Below the pieces are notes generated by a model. It saw nothing but the letters and a program-made list of their open reading frames with translations. It was not told the origin of the DNA and searched no databases. This document shows positions 9,154 to 19,858 of a stretch of 64,000 bases of DNA, in pieces. The DNA is from Hypomyces perniciosus (Eukaryota > Ascomycota > Sordariomycetes > Hypocreales > Hypocreaceae): assembly GCA_008477525.1 (NCBI GenBank), contig SPDT01000002.1:3038001-3102000 (forward strand), in the 5' to 3' direction. Within the stretch, counting starts at the first letter, position 1. Each line of letters begins with the position of its first letter. A program made the position numbers and the translations under genes.

Positions 9154-11640
9154 CTACTTTTGGGCCCTATTGGCTTTGCCTAGTTTGGCCACTAACGCTT
9201 TCATAGAACCTGGAATGTCGTGTTTATCCATCGATATCTCGATAAGCTAGATTATGAGGCGTTGGTTAGTGCACTTTGGCCAGCCGAATTCCCAAGGTTT
9301 CCCCACAACGGACAAGGTAAACCGAGTGAAACAAGAAAGACAAGTACTAACCTGGGCACCTCCAAACTCTCCAGCTTCCAGAATACTGAAGATATCCTCC
9401 AACTCTGAAGATGTTCCCGCTCTATAAGATTTTGTTTTGAAATTTGGTCCGAATGTTTGGAGCATATTTTGCCAGTTCCAGGTTGCAACGTCGTTGTAGG
9501 ATTCGTTCATCCCCTTAATAATTCTTTCACATGTGTACCTATAAATAGTGACTCAGGTAAGCATTTACCGGGATTTGTACTTCGGAACAATCTTCTCTCA
9601 CCCTTCATTGTTCAAAACGAAACTGTACTAAGTCAGCTGCAGTTACACCCGAATAGGTAAAGAAAGGTTACTGACATGATAGGTGCAATGCCAAAACGTA
9701 GCATATCTCCCAATGCCTGAATGGTCATCTGTATTGATCCATCGCCTGTGATGATGATTGGTCTTTTGAACCTTTGCCCCTGCTCTAGTGCGGCAGTGAA
9801 GGCCCCAACAGCAGATCCGGTGGCATAGCCAATACTACCCCAGACGGTCTGAGTATACACAGACACTCCATCTGGAAAGGATACTTGTGTCATTCCTATT
9901 GAGACACTTCCGGTTTCCACAACAACAAGGTCGCCCTTGCGGAAGAACTGACTTAATTGCTGTAAAAAACAATTAGTTTAAATCTTCAAGATATTAACTC
10001 GGTATGTGAAACTTACATGAAGTAGCCAGTCGAAGGTAATTTTGCCTGCTGAATCCGGTATCACCTTGTCCACACTTGGAGAGGGAGGGTGCCAACGGGG
10101 AGACGCAGACTGTGAAGTGGACTGGAAGAGACCCACAAGTGTTCGTAGAATCTAGAGGTCGGTCAGAGTATTTCATAGAATCAGAATCAGCAAACAAACG
10201 TGTTTTATGTTTCCCGTGTAAGTCTTCCCCCCAGTCTAGGTATCAGATTAGTGTCTACTCCAAAATTAGGTTCCTCGAGATAGGGATTGTACTTCTATAG
10301 AACGCTGTCGACAATCTATGAGCGCATCGGGTTTGTAGCGCTCCGTAAAAGCTCCACTGAATGTTTAAACATTAGCTGCATAGTAAAGATCTGTGGGTAA
10401 AACGTACGTGTTCAAATCGCTCTTGGGACCGGTTAGCGGATCGTACAACAGACAACATTTCTCGGGTTGTATGGTCCACTTACTGGATAGTTTCCAACCT
10501 TCAACACACAGTCTGCTGCCTCTACGTATTCCTTTGCGTTTGGATCCGATAATTCTCCTCCATACAAACCTCCAAAACAAGTGTGCTTTTCACTTATGCT
10601 TGCCCTTGCCATTGCGGTAACAAAATACGGGACTTTTAGTGTTTCAATCAAGTCAATGACTTCATCCAACACCCTGAAGCGACAAACGCCTACAGAATCT
10701 CCGTTAGCTTTCAACTTGCGACAACTAGGGATTGACAAAGAGAAATACCCATATCCACAATAAGCGCGAATTGCTTTGATGATAGAACCCGATTCTTTAT
10801 CAAGGTTATGATCTCGGCTTCCTGTTCCTCATTGTTTGGCTCTGGAATAAATGGAAACGGGGTGATTGGGGCATCGAAAGGGACTCTTTGATGAACCATG
10901 TCTATAGGGATGCCAATGTATCTAGTAGTGTTAGGTTTGTAAGTTCGGAAGAAATGAGACTTGATGCGATGATTAACTTACACCGGGCGAGAGAAATAGA
11001 TCATTGCTGCGCAAAAATACTAGTCAGTTCATGACCTTTAATCCTCGACAGACAAAATATACCTTTCAATACGCGATCAATTTCCGAAATTGCAGTCCCC
11101 TTGTCATGGAGAACTGTGGTAGCACACGAAATAGGCTTGGACATATCATGGAACACACTTTCTTGTAGTTAGCCTCGGAACCTTTCGATATGAACCTTCA
11201 GTCTGTATGACTTACTCGAACCTGCCATCTCCCAATGTGTGGTGTAGTAAGACACCGGCGTTTTGCGCTCTTGTGCTCGGGTATCCCACAATGTGGACTA
11301 CAGGCACGTATTCGCTGTACGCCCCAGCAATTCCATTCAAGGCAGAAAGCTCTCCAGGTCCAAATGTTGTGACGACCGCGCCAGTTCCATTGATACGAGC
11401 ATAGCCATCAGCGGCATATGATGCAATAAGTTCATTTGCCGAGCCAGCCCATTCCAGTCCAGCGCGTAAGATCTTATCAATTAAGGTAAGTTGGAAATCT
11501 ATCATGGGCCTCTTAGTGGTAATTCCTATTTTAACAGAAGGACAAAGTGACAGACCTCCAGGAACTCCGAAAATGGTCTTAATACCCAACTGCTGTAGCC
11601 TTTCCAGAAGAAACTGTCCGATCTCGATTGTGTCTGCCAT
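9154..11640 (-). CDS. ThDP-dependent 2-oxoacid decarboxylase (pyruvate/phenylpyruvate decarboxylase-like)
   Basis: Fourteen exons (minus strand): 11640-11556, 11498-11216, 11157-11063, 11006-10982, 10921-10749, 10689-10484, 10421-10408, 10356-10293, 10235-10200, 10151-10017, 9959-9676, 9622-9602, 9538-9352, 9246-9154. They join in frame to 566 residues, normal for pyruvate decarboxylases. The catalytic set matches yeast PDC: Asp29 in GVPGDF, Glu51 in SANELIASYAADGYAR, His114-His115 in HHTLGDG, the ThDP/Mg motif GDG (444-446) through NN (471-472), and Glu478 in NNEGYTCER. The family decarboxylates a 2-oxoacid to an aldehyde and can also carboligate. There is no targeting signal, so it is probably cytosolic. 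The number of introns, with 14-, 21- and 25-nt exons, is high for a fungal PDC. Located between the receptor and the P450, it is probably a pathway-dedicated paralogue rather than the fermentative enzyme. Substrate unknown. Confidence 0.85.
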
Positions 11641-12506
11641 GATAAACGAATCTGCAGTATCCTCTGCCAGTTGTTCGAGTATCAGGATCGTAGCCTTTTT
11701 GTGTGACAGGAGACAAACTCGGCCAATATGTAATTCTTACTAAGTCATTCGAACCGCGAATTGGAAAAGTGCTATAGCAGCCGGGCACGGGAAGCATCCA
11801 CCCATACCCTTCGACCCGTCCGTGTTAGCCTACGGAGTATTACGGAGTAGTATTTCCGTATGCCGAAGGGTGACTATGGTGGTTACGTGGATCCACATAC
11901 GGAGTACACTAATCCAGATATCCGATCGAGGTAAGCGCTATAATTATACGGAGTAGGGGGGATATATTAGTGCTTACCCGGATAATCGCGCAGGCCTAAC
12001 GGTTAGTATTAGTATACGAGTAATCTGATGTAGACAGGGGGCATATTACTAATCAAGCATCTGTGGAGAACAGTCGACGCAGCAGCCCTTTCCGGAGAGT
12101 TGGCTTCAGTTACTGCCCGAACCTCCAGCCACACTTCACACACCCCCCACACAACTAACAGTGGTATCACTTGGTACGAGTACTTAGTCGATGGACAAGA
12201 AACGAGAGCAAAAAGCTTCTGCTTAGGAAGGTATACACTCGGAGTATGATACGTAGGACGGGCATGGTTGGTCAGTACTAACCTGGTACAGCTGGGGGAA
12301 AAGAGGAAGCATTACTGTCTTGGAAAAAGCCTAGATCGGCTAAGTGAAATTGGTCTTCACAAGAATCCACAAAGTCTATATAGTATTCATAAAGTTTGAC
12401 TGAAAAGGCAATGGAGCCTACATAAAGTTCCTTTCTTGATTTTCTTGTGTCATGGAATTGGGGTGGCAACGAAACTCCTGAGTCCGAATAGTCATAGCCG
12501 TAAGCT
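11641..12506. repeat. intergenic spacer with four copies of TACGGAGTA
   Basis: This spacer is upstream of the decarboxylase and downstream of the P450. Exact copies of the 9-mer lie at 11831-11839, 11841-11849, 11898-11906 and 11947-11955. The flanks are AT-rich with related partial motifs (CGGAGTAT near 12240). No gene is supported. Confidence 0.7.
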
Positions 12507-14471
12507 CTATTTCGAAGCAGAAGAGAATTTTGTGCATGGCCGAACTCTAATGGGCAGGGCGGAGTCTGTCCAAATCCAATACCACTTTGCCTTTGCTTGC
12601 CAGTCCAAGTCCGTGTTCACAAGTTCCATATCGAACTTATACACGAGCTTAGCAAGAACCAACCGCAATTCTGTCATCGCCATCCTGTTGCAAAGTCAAG
12701 CATTAGTTTTAAAAAAATCAGCGTGTATAGGGATTGCGTTCATACTCTCTTCCAATGCAAGATCTTGATCCGACAGAAAAAGCACGATTGGCCTGTCTGG
12801 TATCCTTGCTCGCTGGATCTAACCAGCGTTCAGGGAGGAAAATGTCCGGTTTTTCGAAGTAGGCATCTGAGTGGTGCATAGCCCAGATGCTGCAACTCAC
12901 GGTAGTCTATGGCGTATCACGTTAAAACTTTCCGTATATCACTGGAAACTTGGAAGACCTACTCCAAGAGGCACATAACTACCATCAACGACTGCCCCAG
13001 GAGAGGCTCTCCTAAGCATCCCGGGCACGGAGGGTGCGATCCGTAGGCCTTCATCTACAACTGCATTCAAGAAAGGGAGGGAGCCGAGTGCAGGCCCGTT
13101 GATTTCATCAGCTGAAGAAAAAGCCAGATGTAGTTCTTCTTGTAGTCGACGGTAGCGTTTTGGGGAGTGAATCAAATGATAGAATATCGCTGTTCCCACT
13201 GTGGAAGAGGTTTCACTGCCAGCCAAACTGAAGAATTGTCAGCGAAGTTAACAGTCTGAGATGGACTTTCTCCGCCGTGACACTTACACCAACATAGACA
13301 TCTCGCTTAAGAGTTGGTCCTCAGGTATCCGGCCTTGAATATATGACACGAAGTCTTTTCTATGAGTAACAGTAGCCAGACGCCTATTATTGAGAGTATT
13401 TCAGTCACAGGTCATCGAGTAAATTTTCAACATTGTCTCACTTTTGAAGCTTGGACATGCAGAAAGCACGATGTTTTGCCAGCGGAAGGTTAAGAGTGCC
13501 AAAGGCCAACCGGATAGCAAACTGAATAGGGAGTGCATCCAACAGTTCACCAACTTTCATCATGGCGGGAACGTGTTTCGAGACCTGAAGAAGCCAGGGA
13601 TCGTTCTCACCTATGCTTTAGTCAGACATTGAATCGCTATTATTCTTGAAGTCAAATACTTACCATTATCCAACGCCCCGAGAGATTCCCCAAATGCAAG
13701 ATCTCCTACAATATCCCAAGCGACGAAGACCATCAAGTCGTGAAGGTCAACCACCTCACTTTGCTGAGATGCGTGGGTTAGCCTATCTGCCATTTTATCA
13801 ATATGTGTATGGAAAAATTCCTCCTGTTCCACCAGTGATTTGGGGGTGAAAGCACGGCCAATGGTTCTTCGCATCTGTTGATGGTACTGCCCAGTTGGGA
13901 ACGTGAACAGGTTTCCTGGTTTGAAGTAACTTTTGGTGGCGGCATTTTCGATGATACCGCACTTTGCAAACAACTTTCCAGAGGGATTGTAAATGTCGTT
14001 TTGTGCCTCGATCGTGTCAAATGAAAGTTCGTTTGGACCAATTCTCACGACATGACCTGCTCGCCTGTTAGTATTCACTTGCAATTTGTAGTCTCCAGAC
14101 ACAATGTCCTCCTCTACTCATACCGTATTGCCTGTGAAGCTCCGTGATAGAGAGATGAGCGTAGCCCGTGAAGAACTTTCGAATGTACCACAACTACAGC
14201 TATGTCAACATTGCTCTATTAACAACTTAAGAAACATACACACCTCAGACACTGCAGCAAGTACTGGGCCAGGGAACCGAGCTAGCGGGTGAAAAAGTAA
14301 TCGATAGGAGACGACGGATAACAAAGCCACCGGAATCTACAGCTGGTTAGAAACGTTCGAAAAAGCTCTTCAAAAGCATACCAAAGCCACAAACACGCCA
14401 AAGAAGGTTTGAAGAGGAACCTGCCAAAGGACCTCTTGAAGCGGCCGGTAAACCGGGGATGCCATTGCCAT
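12507..14471 (-). CDS. cytochrome P450 monooxygenase, microsomal
   Basis: Nine exons (14471-14382, 14336-14244, 14193-14124, 14056-13664, 13610-13442, 13383-13288, 13227-12963, 12906-12746, 12684-12507) give 504 residues without a break. Features in order: an N-terminal membrane anchor (FFGVFVALIPVALLSVV), the proline-rich hinge HPLARFPGP, family motif GHVVRIGPNELSF, I-helix AGSETSST (306-313), ExxR at Glu363-Arg366, PERW at 417-420, and the haem loop FSVGSRSCIGR with Cys442. It uses O2 and electrons from NADPH-P450 reductase at the ER. The ATG at 14471 is the first in frame after an upstream TGA. It is transcribed divergently from the terpene cyclase, so it probably oxidises the cyclase product or a derivative. 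The haem motif has Ser-Arg-Ser where Pro-Arg-Asn is commoner; this is tolerated in the family. CYP family not assigned. Confidence 0.9.
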
Positions 14472-14668
14472 CAGGACCAGTGAAGTTTTCAAGAAAAGGA
14501 GTTCGGATCCGGCTTCACAATGTCAACGTATACACCTTTTCTTTTGGAATTTGTCTAGGTTTGTGTGTACGCTCCTAATGAAGAGGGTATGGACCGCTGA
14601 CACTTCTACATTGGATTCATGCAAGGATTTCACGTACTCGTAAGATACAATTGCTTTTCGGAATGTAC

Positions 14669-14713
14669 AACTCAGAGCCAGGGGTGATAATTAGCGCTGA
14701 GTGAGCACTAGCT
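14669..14713 (+). repeat. copy 1 of an imperfect ~45-nt direct repeat in the divergent promoter
   Basis: Begins AACTCAGAGCC and contains ATAATTAG then ACTAGCT. It aligns to 15092-15134 with mostly transition differences and small gaps. A candidate pathway regulatory element, or an old duplication. Confidence 0.6.
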
Positions 14714-15091
14714 CCTACACTAGAGACAAGACAATCCTTACTTACACCGCGTATCTCCATTTGCACATCACTTTCCATTCCACATCCATCCCATGCACCA
14801 ACCCCATTTTCTCTTGTAATTGGCTTATTGTGATTTGTCTGTGTTATGTTACGTACCTATGTAGTGATAGGACGTGGCGGCAGGTAGTTCGGGGCAAGGT
14901 TGGAATTAATATCTAAATAGAGATGCTATATTTGTGTGTAAATCGGAATTGTCAAAGATAATGTCGTATTCCATCAGGCACGATCACCGCTTTCCTCTGT
15001 CACATGTTATGAAGGGCGATTCCAGCGCCTTTCCCTCCTTTCCTTAATATACCTAGCTTGACGAATTTACTGAAGGAATACGGTGCACTTT

Positions 15092-15134
15092 AACTCAGAG
15101 CCGGGGTAATAATTAGTGTTGGTAAGAACTAGCT
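15092..15134 (+). repeat. copy 2 of the imperfect ~45-nt direct repeat
   Basis: Begins AACTCAGAGCC, shares the ATAATTAG core and ends ACTAGCT. It lies 150 nt upstream of the terpene cyclase start codon. Confidence 0.6.
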
Positions 15135-15284
15135 AGACTATATATTTATGTTTATAAGTACCCCTTTAGTATAAAGACTTTTGTGATCTAACGGACTTGG
15201 AAATTGGGTGATAAATTGTTTGCTCACTGAAAGGTGTAGAGCGTCAGTCCATCATCTTATCCTTTCGTCAGTGCCAGAATCACG

Positions 15285-16432
15285 ATGACAACCACGGACG
15301 GGCTCTACCTGTTCTCGGTGCCCGCAGACCGTACTTTGGCGCCAGAGTGTTTCACGACTCTTGCTGTGAGAATACACAAGAACCAAGAAATTGCAGACGC
15401 AGCAGCAGCCAAGCTCCTTGTGGTCTTGGGACAAAGCCAGCCCAATGCTGTCTTGACTACAAACAAAACGGGTAACTTTTCTGCCCTCGCATGTGCAGAA
15501 TGTCTACCGGAGCGACTGGGCATGGCTACGTTTCTCAATGACCTAGGCCTTCTTCATGATGGTAATTCAGAATTCCCTGAAATTTCTAGTAGTGGCTAAA
15601 ACCTGAAACAGATGCCGTTGATGGGATGGATTTTAAGCAGGTGTGTGTGCACATCTATTGGACTGGACCAAGTCACATCAAGATGTCCTCTTTGCGATTC
15701 CTGACCTTACTAGACAAACGATGCCCACGACGATCTGATTTCGGTATTCCGTCTTGCTGCGAGCGGGAGAGAACTGCCTCAATTGAGCAATCCCAAGCAT
15801 CTTCAACTGGCGGGCTTCTTGCAGAAGTTCATCGCCACAGATCCAGAGGCGGCAATTCAAGTCTGCATTGAATACGAAAATTACCTCAAAGCCGTCGACA
15901 GCAGCGAAAAGGAATTCGTGACGATGGCAGAATGGGTTCCTTATCGAATCCCCAATTGCGGCTACTGGCAAGCTAACACGGAGATTGATTATCTGTGATC
16001 AAGTGGCTGACCGATCCTAGGATTCTGATGGCCATAATTCGTTTCGCGATGGATATTCGGCTCACGGAGGAGGAGCTTGAATCTATTCAACCGCTAGAGC
16101 TCCTTATTGGCGAAATTGCAGGCCTTACTAACGATTACTGGAGCTGGGACAAAGAAGTCCGGGCGCAAAGTATCGCGGGCTATTCAGGCCTCCCCCACAG
16201 AAATGCCGTGGCTGTCTTGATGAAGGAAAGGAACGTGAGACCTGACGAGGCTAAGGAGCTTCTGAAGCAACATATCCTGACAGTTGAGTCGAACTTTCAG
16301 CAAAAAAGGTCTGAATGGGAATGCAATCAGCAAGGAATCACTGATAGTCTTCGCCGCTACGTGATGAGCATGGAAATCATGGCGGGGGGTAATTCTTATT
16401 GGAGTTCTACATGTGATCGCTATAAACTTTGA
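15285..16432 (+). CDS. class I terpene cyclase (diterpene-synthase type, no prenyltransferase domain)
   Basis: Four exons, 15285-15561, 15612-15640, 15714-15967 and 16021-16432, give 323 residues. The metal-binding Asp-rich motif is DDAVD at 92-96 (preceded by PERLGMATFLNDLGLLH) and is formed only after removal of intron 1. The NSE motif is NDYWSWDKE with Asn224, Ser228 and Glu232. The C-terminal motif GNSYWSSTCDRY matches the conserved end of the cyclase domain of fusicoccadiene-synthase-like enzymes. Those enzymes are chimaeric; here the protein ends after the cyclase and the prenyl synthase is a separate gene at 18.5 kb. Intron 3 (15968-16020) appears to be GC-AG: no GT donor is available, and the splice restores GYWILMAIIRFAMDIRL. 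Role: Mg2+-dependent ionisation and cyclisation of a prenyl diphosphate, probably GGPP. The product cannot be predicted. Confidence 0.85.
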
Positions 16433-16738
16433 AGGGAGATCATATGTACCCCACCCACCATACGATGTGTTTGTACGAAGTAAATAGGATAAGGAAGAGA
16501 TGATTGTCTTCGTAATCATGAACCTGAAAAGTAGCTGTGTACTACTATGCGAATTCAGCTCTAGTCAGAGTAGACTCTATGGAACATTAGAACAAAGTAC
16601 TTAGTTCGGTCCGAATGTCTCGACTACTACAGCTTCCAAGGGACAAGATGCCTGTTCCCTTCTTCAACTACACCTGAACTAACGCTAGGCAGCTCGGAAA
16701 TGTCTTGATGGAGAATCTCGGTCGAAGATACAACCAAG

Positions 16739-17763
16739 TCACGCGTCAGCCTCCGATGCTAGCATGGATCTTGCCTCTCCAAGTTGTACTTTCATGCGCA
16801 TCAATTGCTCGGTGTCTGACGTGATGAGGAACATCGACATACCGTCTGTGACTTTTGGTAGATCCTTGCCCGCCCCAAAAGCAAAGCCTGCATAAGGCTT
16901 ATCGTGCTTTTTCAACGTTGCATGAAACTTCTCCAAGGCTTCCAGCCAACGTGGCTCCTTGACTGCAGGGTCCCATCGTGTTGGCAGGTCCATGCTGACG
17001 CGTGCATCAATCGAGCCCAGCCAGACCATGTCGATATCAGGAACTTCTGTCAATATTTCGTCTAGATTTTCGATCCCCTGCAAGGATTCGACCTGGATCA
17101 TAATGGCTGACTGGTCATTTAAATTGTGCCAGATATCTTTCTGGGTATCAATGCGTCCGTCTGTAAGACCGGGTACATATCGGAACGGCGGGACCGATCG
17201 CGTGCCCCCTCGGCTCGCTCCAAACTTGGTAGCGTTTACAACATATCGTGCTTGTTCAACTGTGTCAACCTGGGGAATGACAATAGAAGCACCTGCGTCT
17301 AGAGCGAACCCGATTGCGGCATGGTCATGGCCAGGAACGCTTAGTTTAGTTAGTCATGTAAGTCAAATGACAGGAGGGACAATAACCGCACTTACCGGAC
17401 CCAAGGAATAGTTCGGCCTCCACTCATGAAAGCAGTTTCATGTACGATCTGGGCAACAGTATTAGCGTTTTTCAAACTACCTAGGTAGTTAGTACGACTA
17501 CATACAGTTGTCATCGTCTCCACATTACACGACGTATGCTCCCAGTCGATCCAAATACAATCAAAGCCCATGGGGGCGCAGAAGCGGGTAATTGGAACAG
17601 AAGTAAGGCCTGCGTAGTAGCCGATCAAGGGGGGGATCTTTTTCTCGTGTGCATCTCGTATGGCCTGTCGGACACGGTGAGGCTGGAACAGTGAAGGCGC
17701 CATATAATCTCGCATGTCGCTGAATTTGTTTGAGTCTCTGACAGAATTTAGAGCGGAGGACAT
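16739..17763 (-). CDS. HpcH/HpaI-family aldolase (class II, metal-dependent type)
   Basis: Three exons, 17763-17506, 17448-17396 and 17339-16739, give 303 residues. Family motifs appear in order: IGYYAGLTSVPITRF, CAPMGFDCIWIDWEHT, MSGGRTIPWVRVPGHD, ALDAGASIVIPQVDT and the metal/substrate strand MIQVESLQGIENLDEIL. Homologues (HpaI, 2-dehydro-3-deoxy-glucarate aldolase) cleave or form C-C bonds between pyruvate and an aldehyde. Fungal members are mostly uncharacterised. The ATG at 17763 is chosen because no other ATG precedes the conserved part. It is convergent with the terpene cyclase and divergent from the prenyl synthase, with no other gene between, so co-regulation is plausible. A role in primary metabolism cannot be excluded. 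Confidence 0.85.
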
Positions 17764-18532
17764 GGTTGATGAATGCTTTGCCAAGCCAAAAATGACTTTT
17801 TGCCTCTGTATTTAATAGTGTAGACGTTGAATAAATGCTCCGAGTCAAGAGAGAATGACGGAGATATTGCTTGTTTGATCGCTTTAAATATTAGCGATTG
17901 ATATATCAGGAGAGGATTCTCGTATATAACTCTCTCAATCAAGCTACCTAGAAACTAGGGCGAACGCACCTCCTTCATCATGTAGGTGGAACACGAAACT
18001 GACAAGGATATTAGCAGAAATGGCAAAAAAAGACGCAGCCTTTCGTAATAAAAAAAAACAACGCTATTGCCCAATCAGTACTCCGTACTCCGTAGGTATT
18101 TATCTTCATATTACTGTGAATAAAAAGAAAACTTACCCTTGCTCTCAATATACCGAACTAACAGGGGTCGCTTAGTTGGTGGAGAATGTCCCAAGTTGTG
18201 TCTTTTCCGACTTATGCAAAGGATTAGTAGGCCCTCGGAGCAATAGCCAAATATAATCGTCGCCCAGTAACAGATAATTGTAATCCGCCTAAGCATGGTT
18301 TCTTAGTCTGACTTCGCTTTAGAAGTAAAAGCAGTCACTATCTGGGTGGGAACGAAGGAGCACCAAGCAACATCATCTAATTCGACGTAAGACCTAGCAA
18401 GACACACAAGCCTCAGCAAGCACCACTAAAGGGAAGCAGTACGAACAAGACTCAAAAACAATGATATATCGCTAAGCGCAGTCAGCCTTTTCATTGTAGC
18501 ATAAAGCAATCGGTTTTCCAAAGTAGTCGAAA
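17764..18532. promoter_or_regulatory. divergent promoter between aldolase and prenyl synthase
   Basis: A 769-nt spacer with two overlapping TACTCCGTA copies at 18079-18087 and 18086-18094. No coding sequence is supported; short open frames inside lack any family resemblance. Confidence 0.55.
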
Positions 18533-19858
18533 ATGATGATTGAGCCATCCCGGGTGAACGGCCACTCAGATGAAGGGCACAATGACACACACACTGTGCC
18601 TGATATCCTCTCTAGCACTAACGCATGAAAACCTTCCTGACCACTGATAAGAGCCATTCTAACAATTTCTTTCCAGCTCGTGTCAGCCCCTTATCGGTAC
18701 ATAGCAAGTCTGCCTTCCAAAGGCATTCGAGATACATTCATTCGGGCTCTGAACCTGTGGTTCTCTTTGGACACAGAGCATCTCAATGCGATATCGAACG
18801 TGGTAAATCTGCTACACAACTCATCGCTTCTGTGAGTATCATCACACCATTCCCAACGGGGAAGGACAGCTAACTTTGATCAGCCTCGACGATATCGAAG
18901 ACAGTTCCCAACTACGCCGCGGACGGTCTACCGCTCATGGCATCTTTGGGTTGGGGCAGACGATCAACTCTGCCACTTTTACCTTTACTTTGGCTTTCTC
19001 TGAAGTCCTCAAATTACCCACGCCCGGTTCTGTCGATGCATTTATTGGTATGCAAACCATTTTAGCCCGCAAACTAGGAAAGAATTGAATATTGACATTT
19101 CCTCTCCAGAGGAGGTTAAGAACCTGCACATTGGGCAGCAGGCAGACCTCTGGTGGCGTGACAATTTCGACTGTCCAACGATAACGCAGTATTTGGACAT
19201 GATAGAAAAGAGTAAGGATGATTCTATTAAATGTTCCGCACTGACAGCGCGCTTACTGGTTTTTCTTTAGAAACAGGAGGTTTATTCATGCTGGCTGTTA
19301 GATTAATGTGCCTTCAAACTACATCAAGAATTCGGTGAGTTGATCCAAGCATTTGCCAGATAAGGATTGCTGAGTAGTGAGTCAGGAACCACGACCTTAG
19401 TCGGTTTGTCAAACTTCTTAGCCAGTATTTTCAAATCAGGGATGACTATCAAAACCTGATGTCCCAAGAAGTTGGTGTTTCCATCAATCAAGAAAATGCG
19501 AGTCTCTACTAATGGATATAAGTACACTGCGCAAAAGGGTTATTGTGAAGATCTGGACGAGGGTAAGATGTCGATGCCACTAATTCATCTCCTGCGTCAC
19601 TCGCCCGAGGATTTTACCGTGACCTCAATGCTTCATCAGCGGGCGGCTCAAGGATCCATGCCAGACGTTATGAAGAAACATATCCTGGAAGCTATGCAAG
19701 AGAACGGCTCGATTCGCCATACCAAAGACTTTCTTTTCCATCTCGAGGCAGAAATCGAGCAGGAAATACAAGCCATCGAAGACTTTACTCATGTTGAGAA
19801 TATTGGCCTCCGAAAGATACTGTCTTCGTTATCTATTAAAGGTCAAGGAGATTCATAG
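18533..19858 (+). CDS. geranylgeranyl diphosphate synthase-like polyprenyl synthase
   Basis: Seven exons, 18533-18622, 18677-18831, 18884-19047, 19110-19211, 19271-19334, 19386-19470 and 19523-19858, give 331 residues. The first Asp-rich motif is DDIEDSSQLRRG (Asp84, Asp85, Asp88) and the second is RDDYQN (Asp211, Asp212). Other family landmarks are YIASLPSKGIRDTFIRALN, AHGIFGLGQTINSATF, VKNLHIGQQADLWW, KTGGLFMLAVRLM and YTAQKGYCEDLDEGK. Reaction: condensation of IPP with FPP or shorter allylic diphosphates to GGPP; chain length is inferred from family, not proven. The first intron is uncertain. A GC-AG intron (18623-18676) has a good TTCTAAC branch point, but a GT donor at about 18596 would also keep the frame. 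This is likely a cluster-dedicated paralogue of the housekeeping enzyme, feeding the cyclase. Confidence 0.87.

Larger units (their letters stand above)
14472..15284. promoter_or_regulatory. divergent promoter between P450 and terpene cyclase
   Basis: An 813-nt non-coding spacer from which the two genes point away from each other. It holds an imperfect direct repeat (listed separately) and AT-rich stretches. No coding sequence is supported. Confidence 0.6.
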
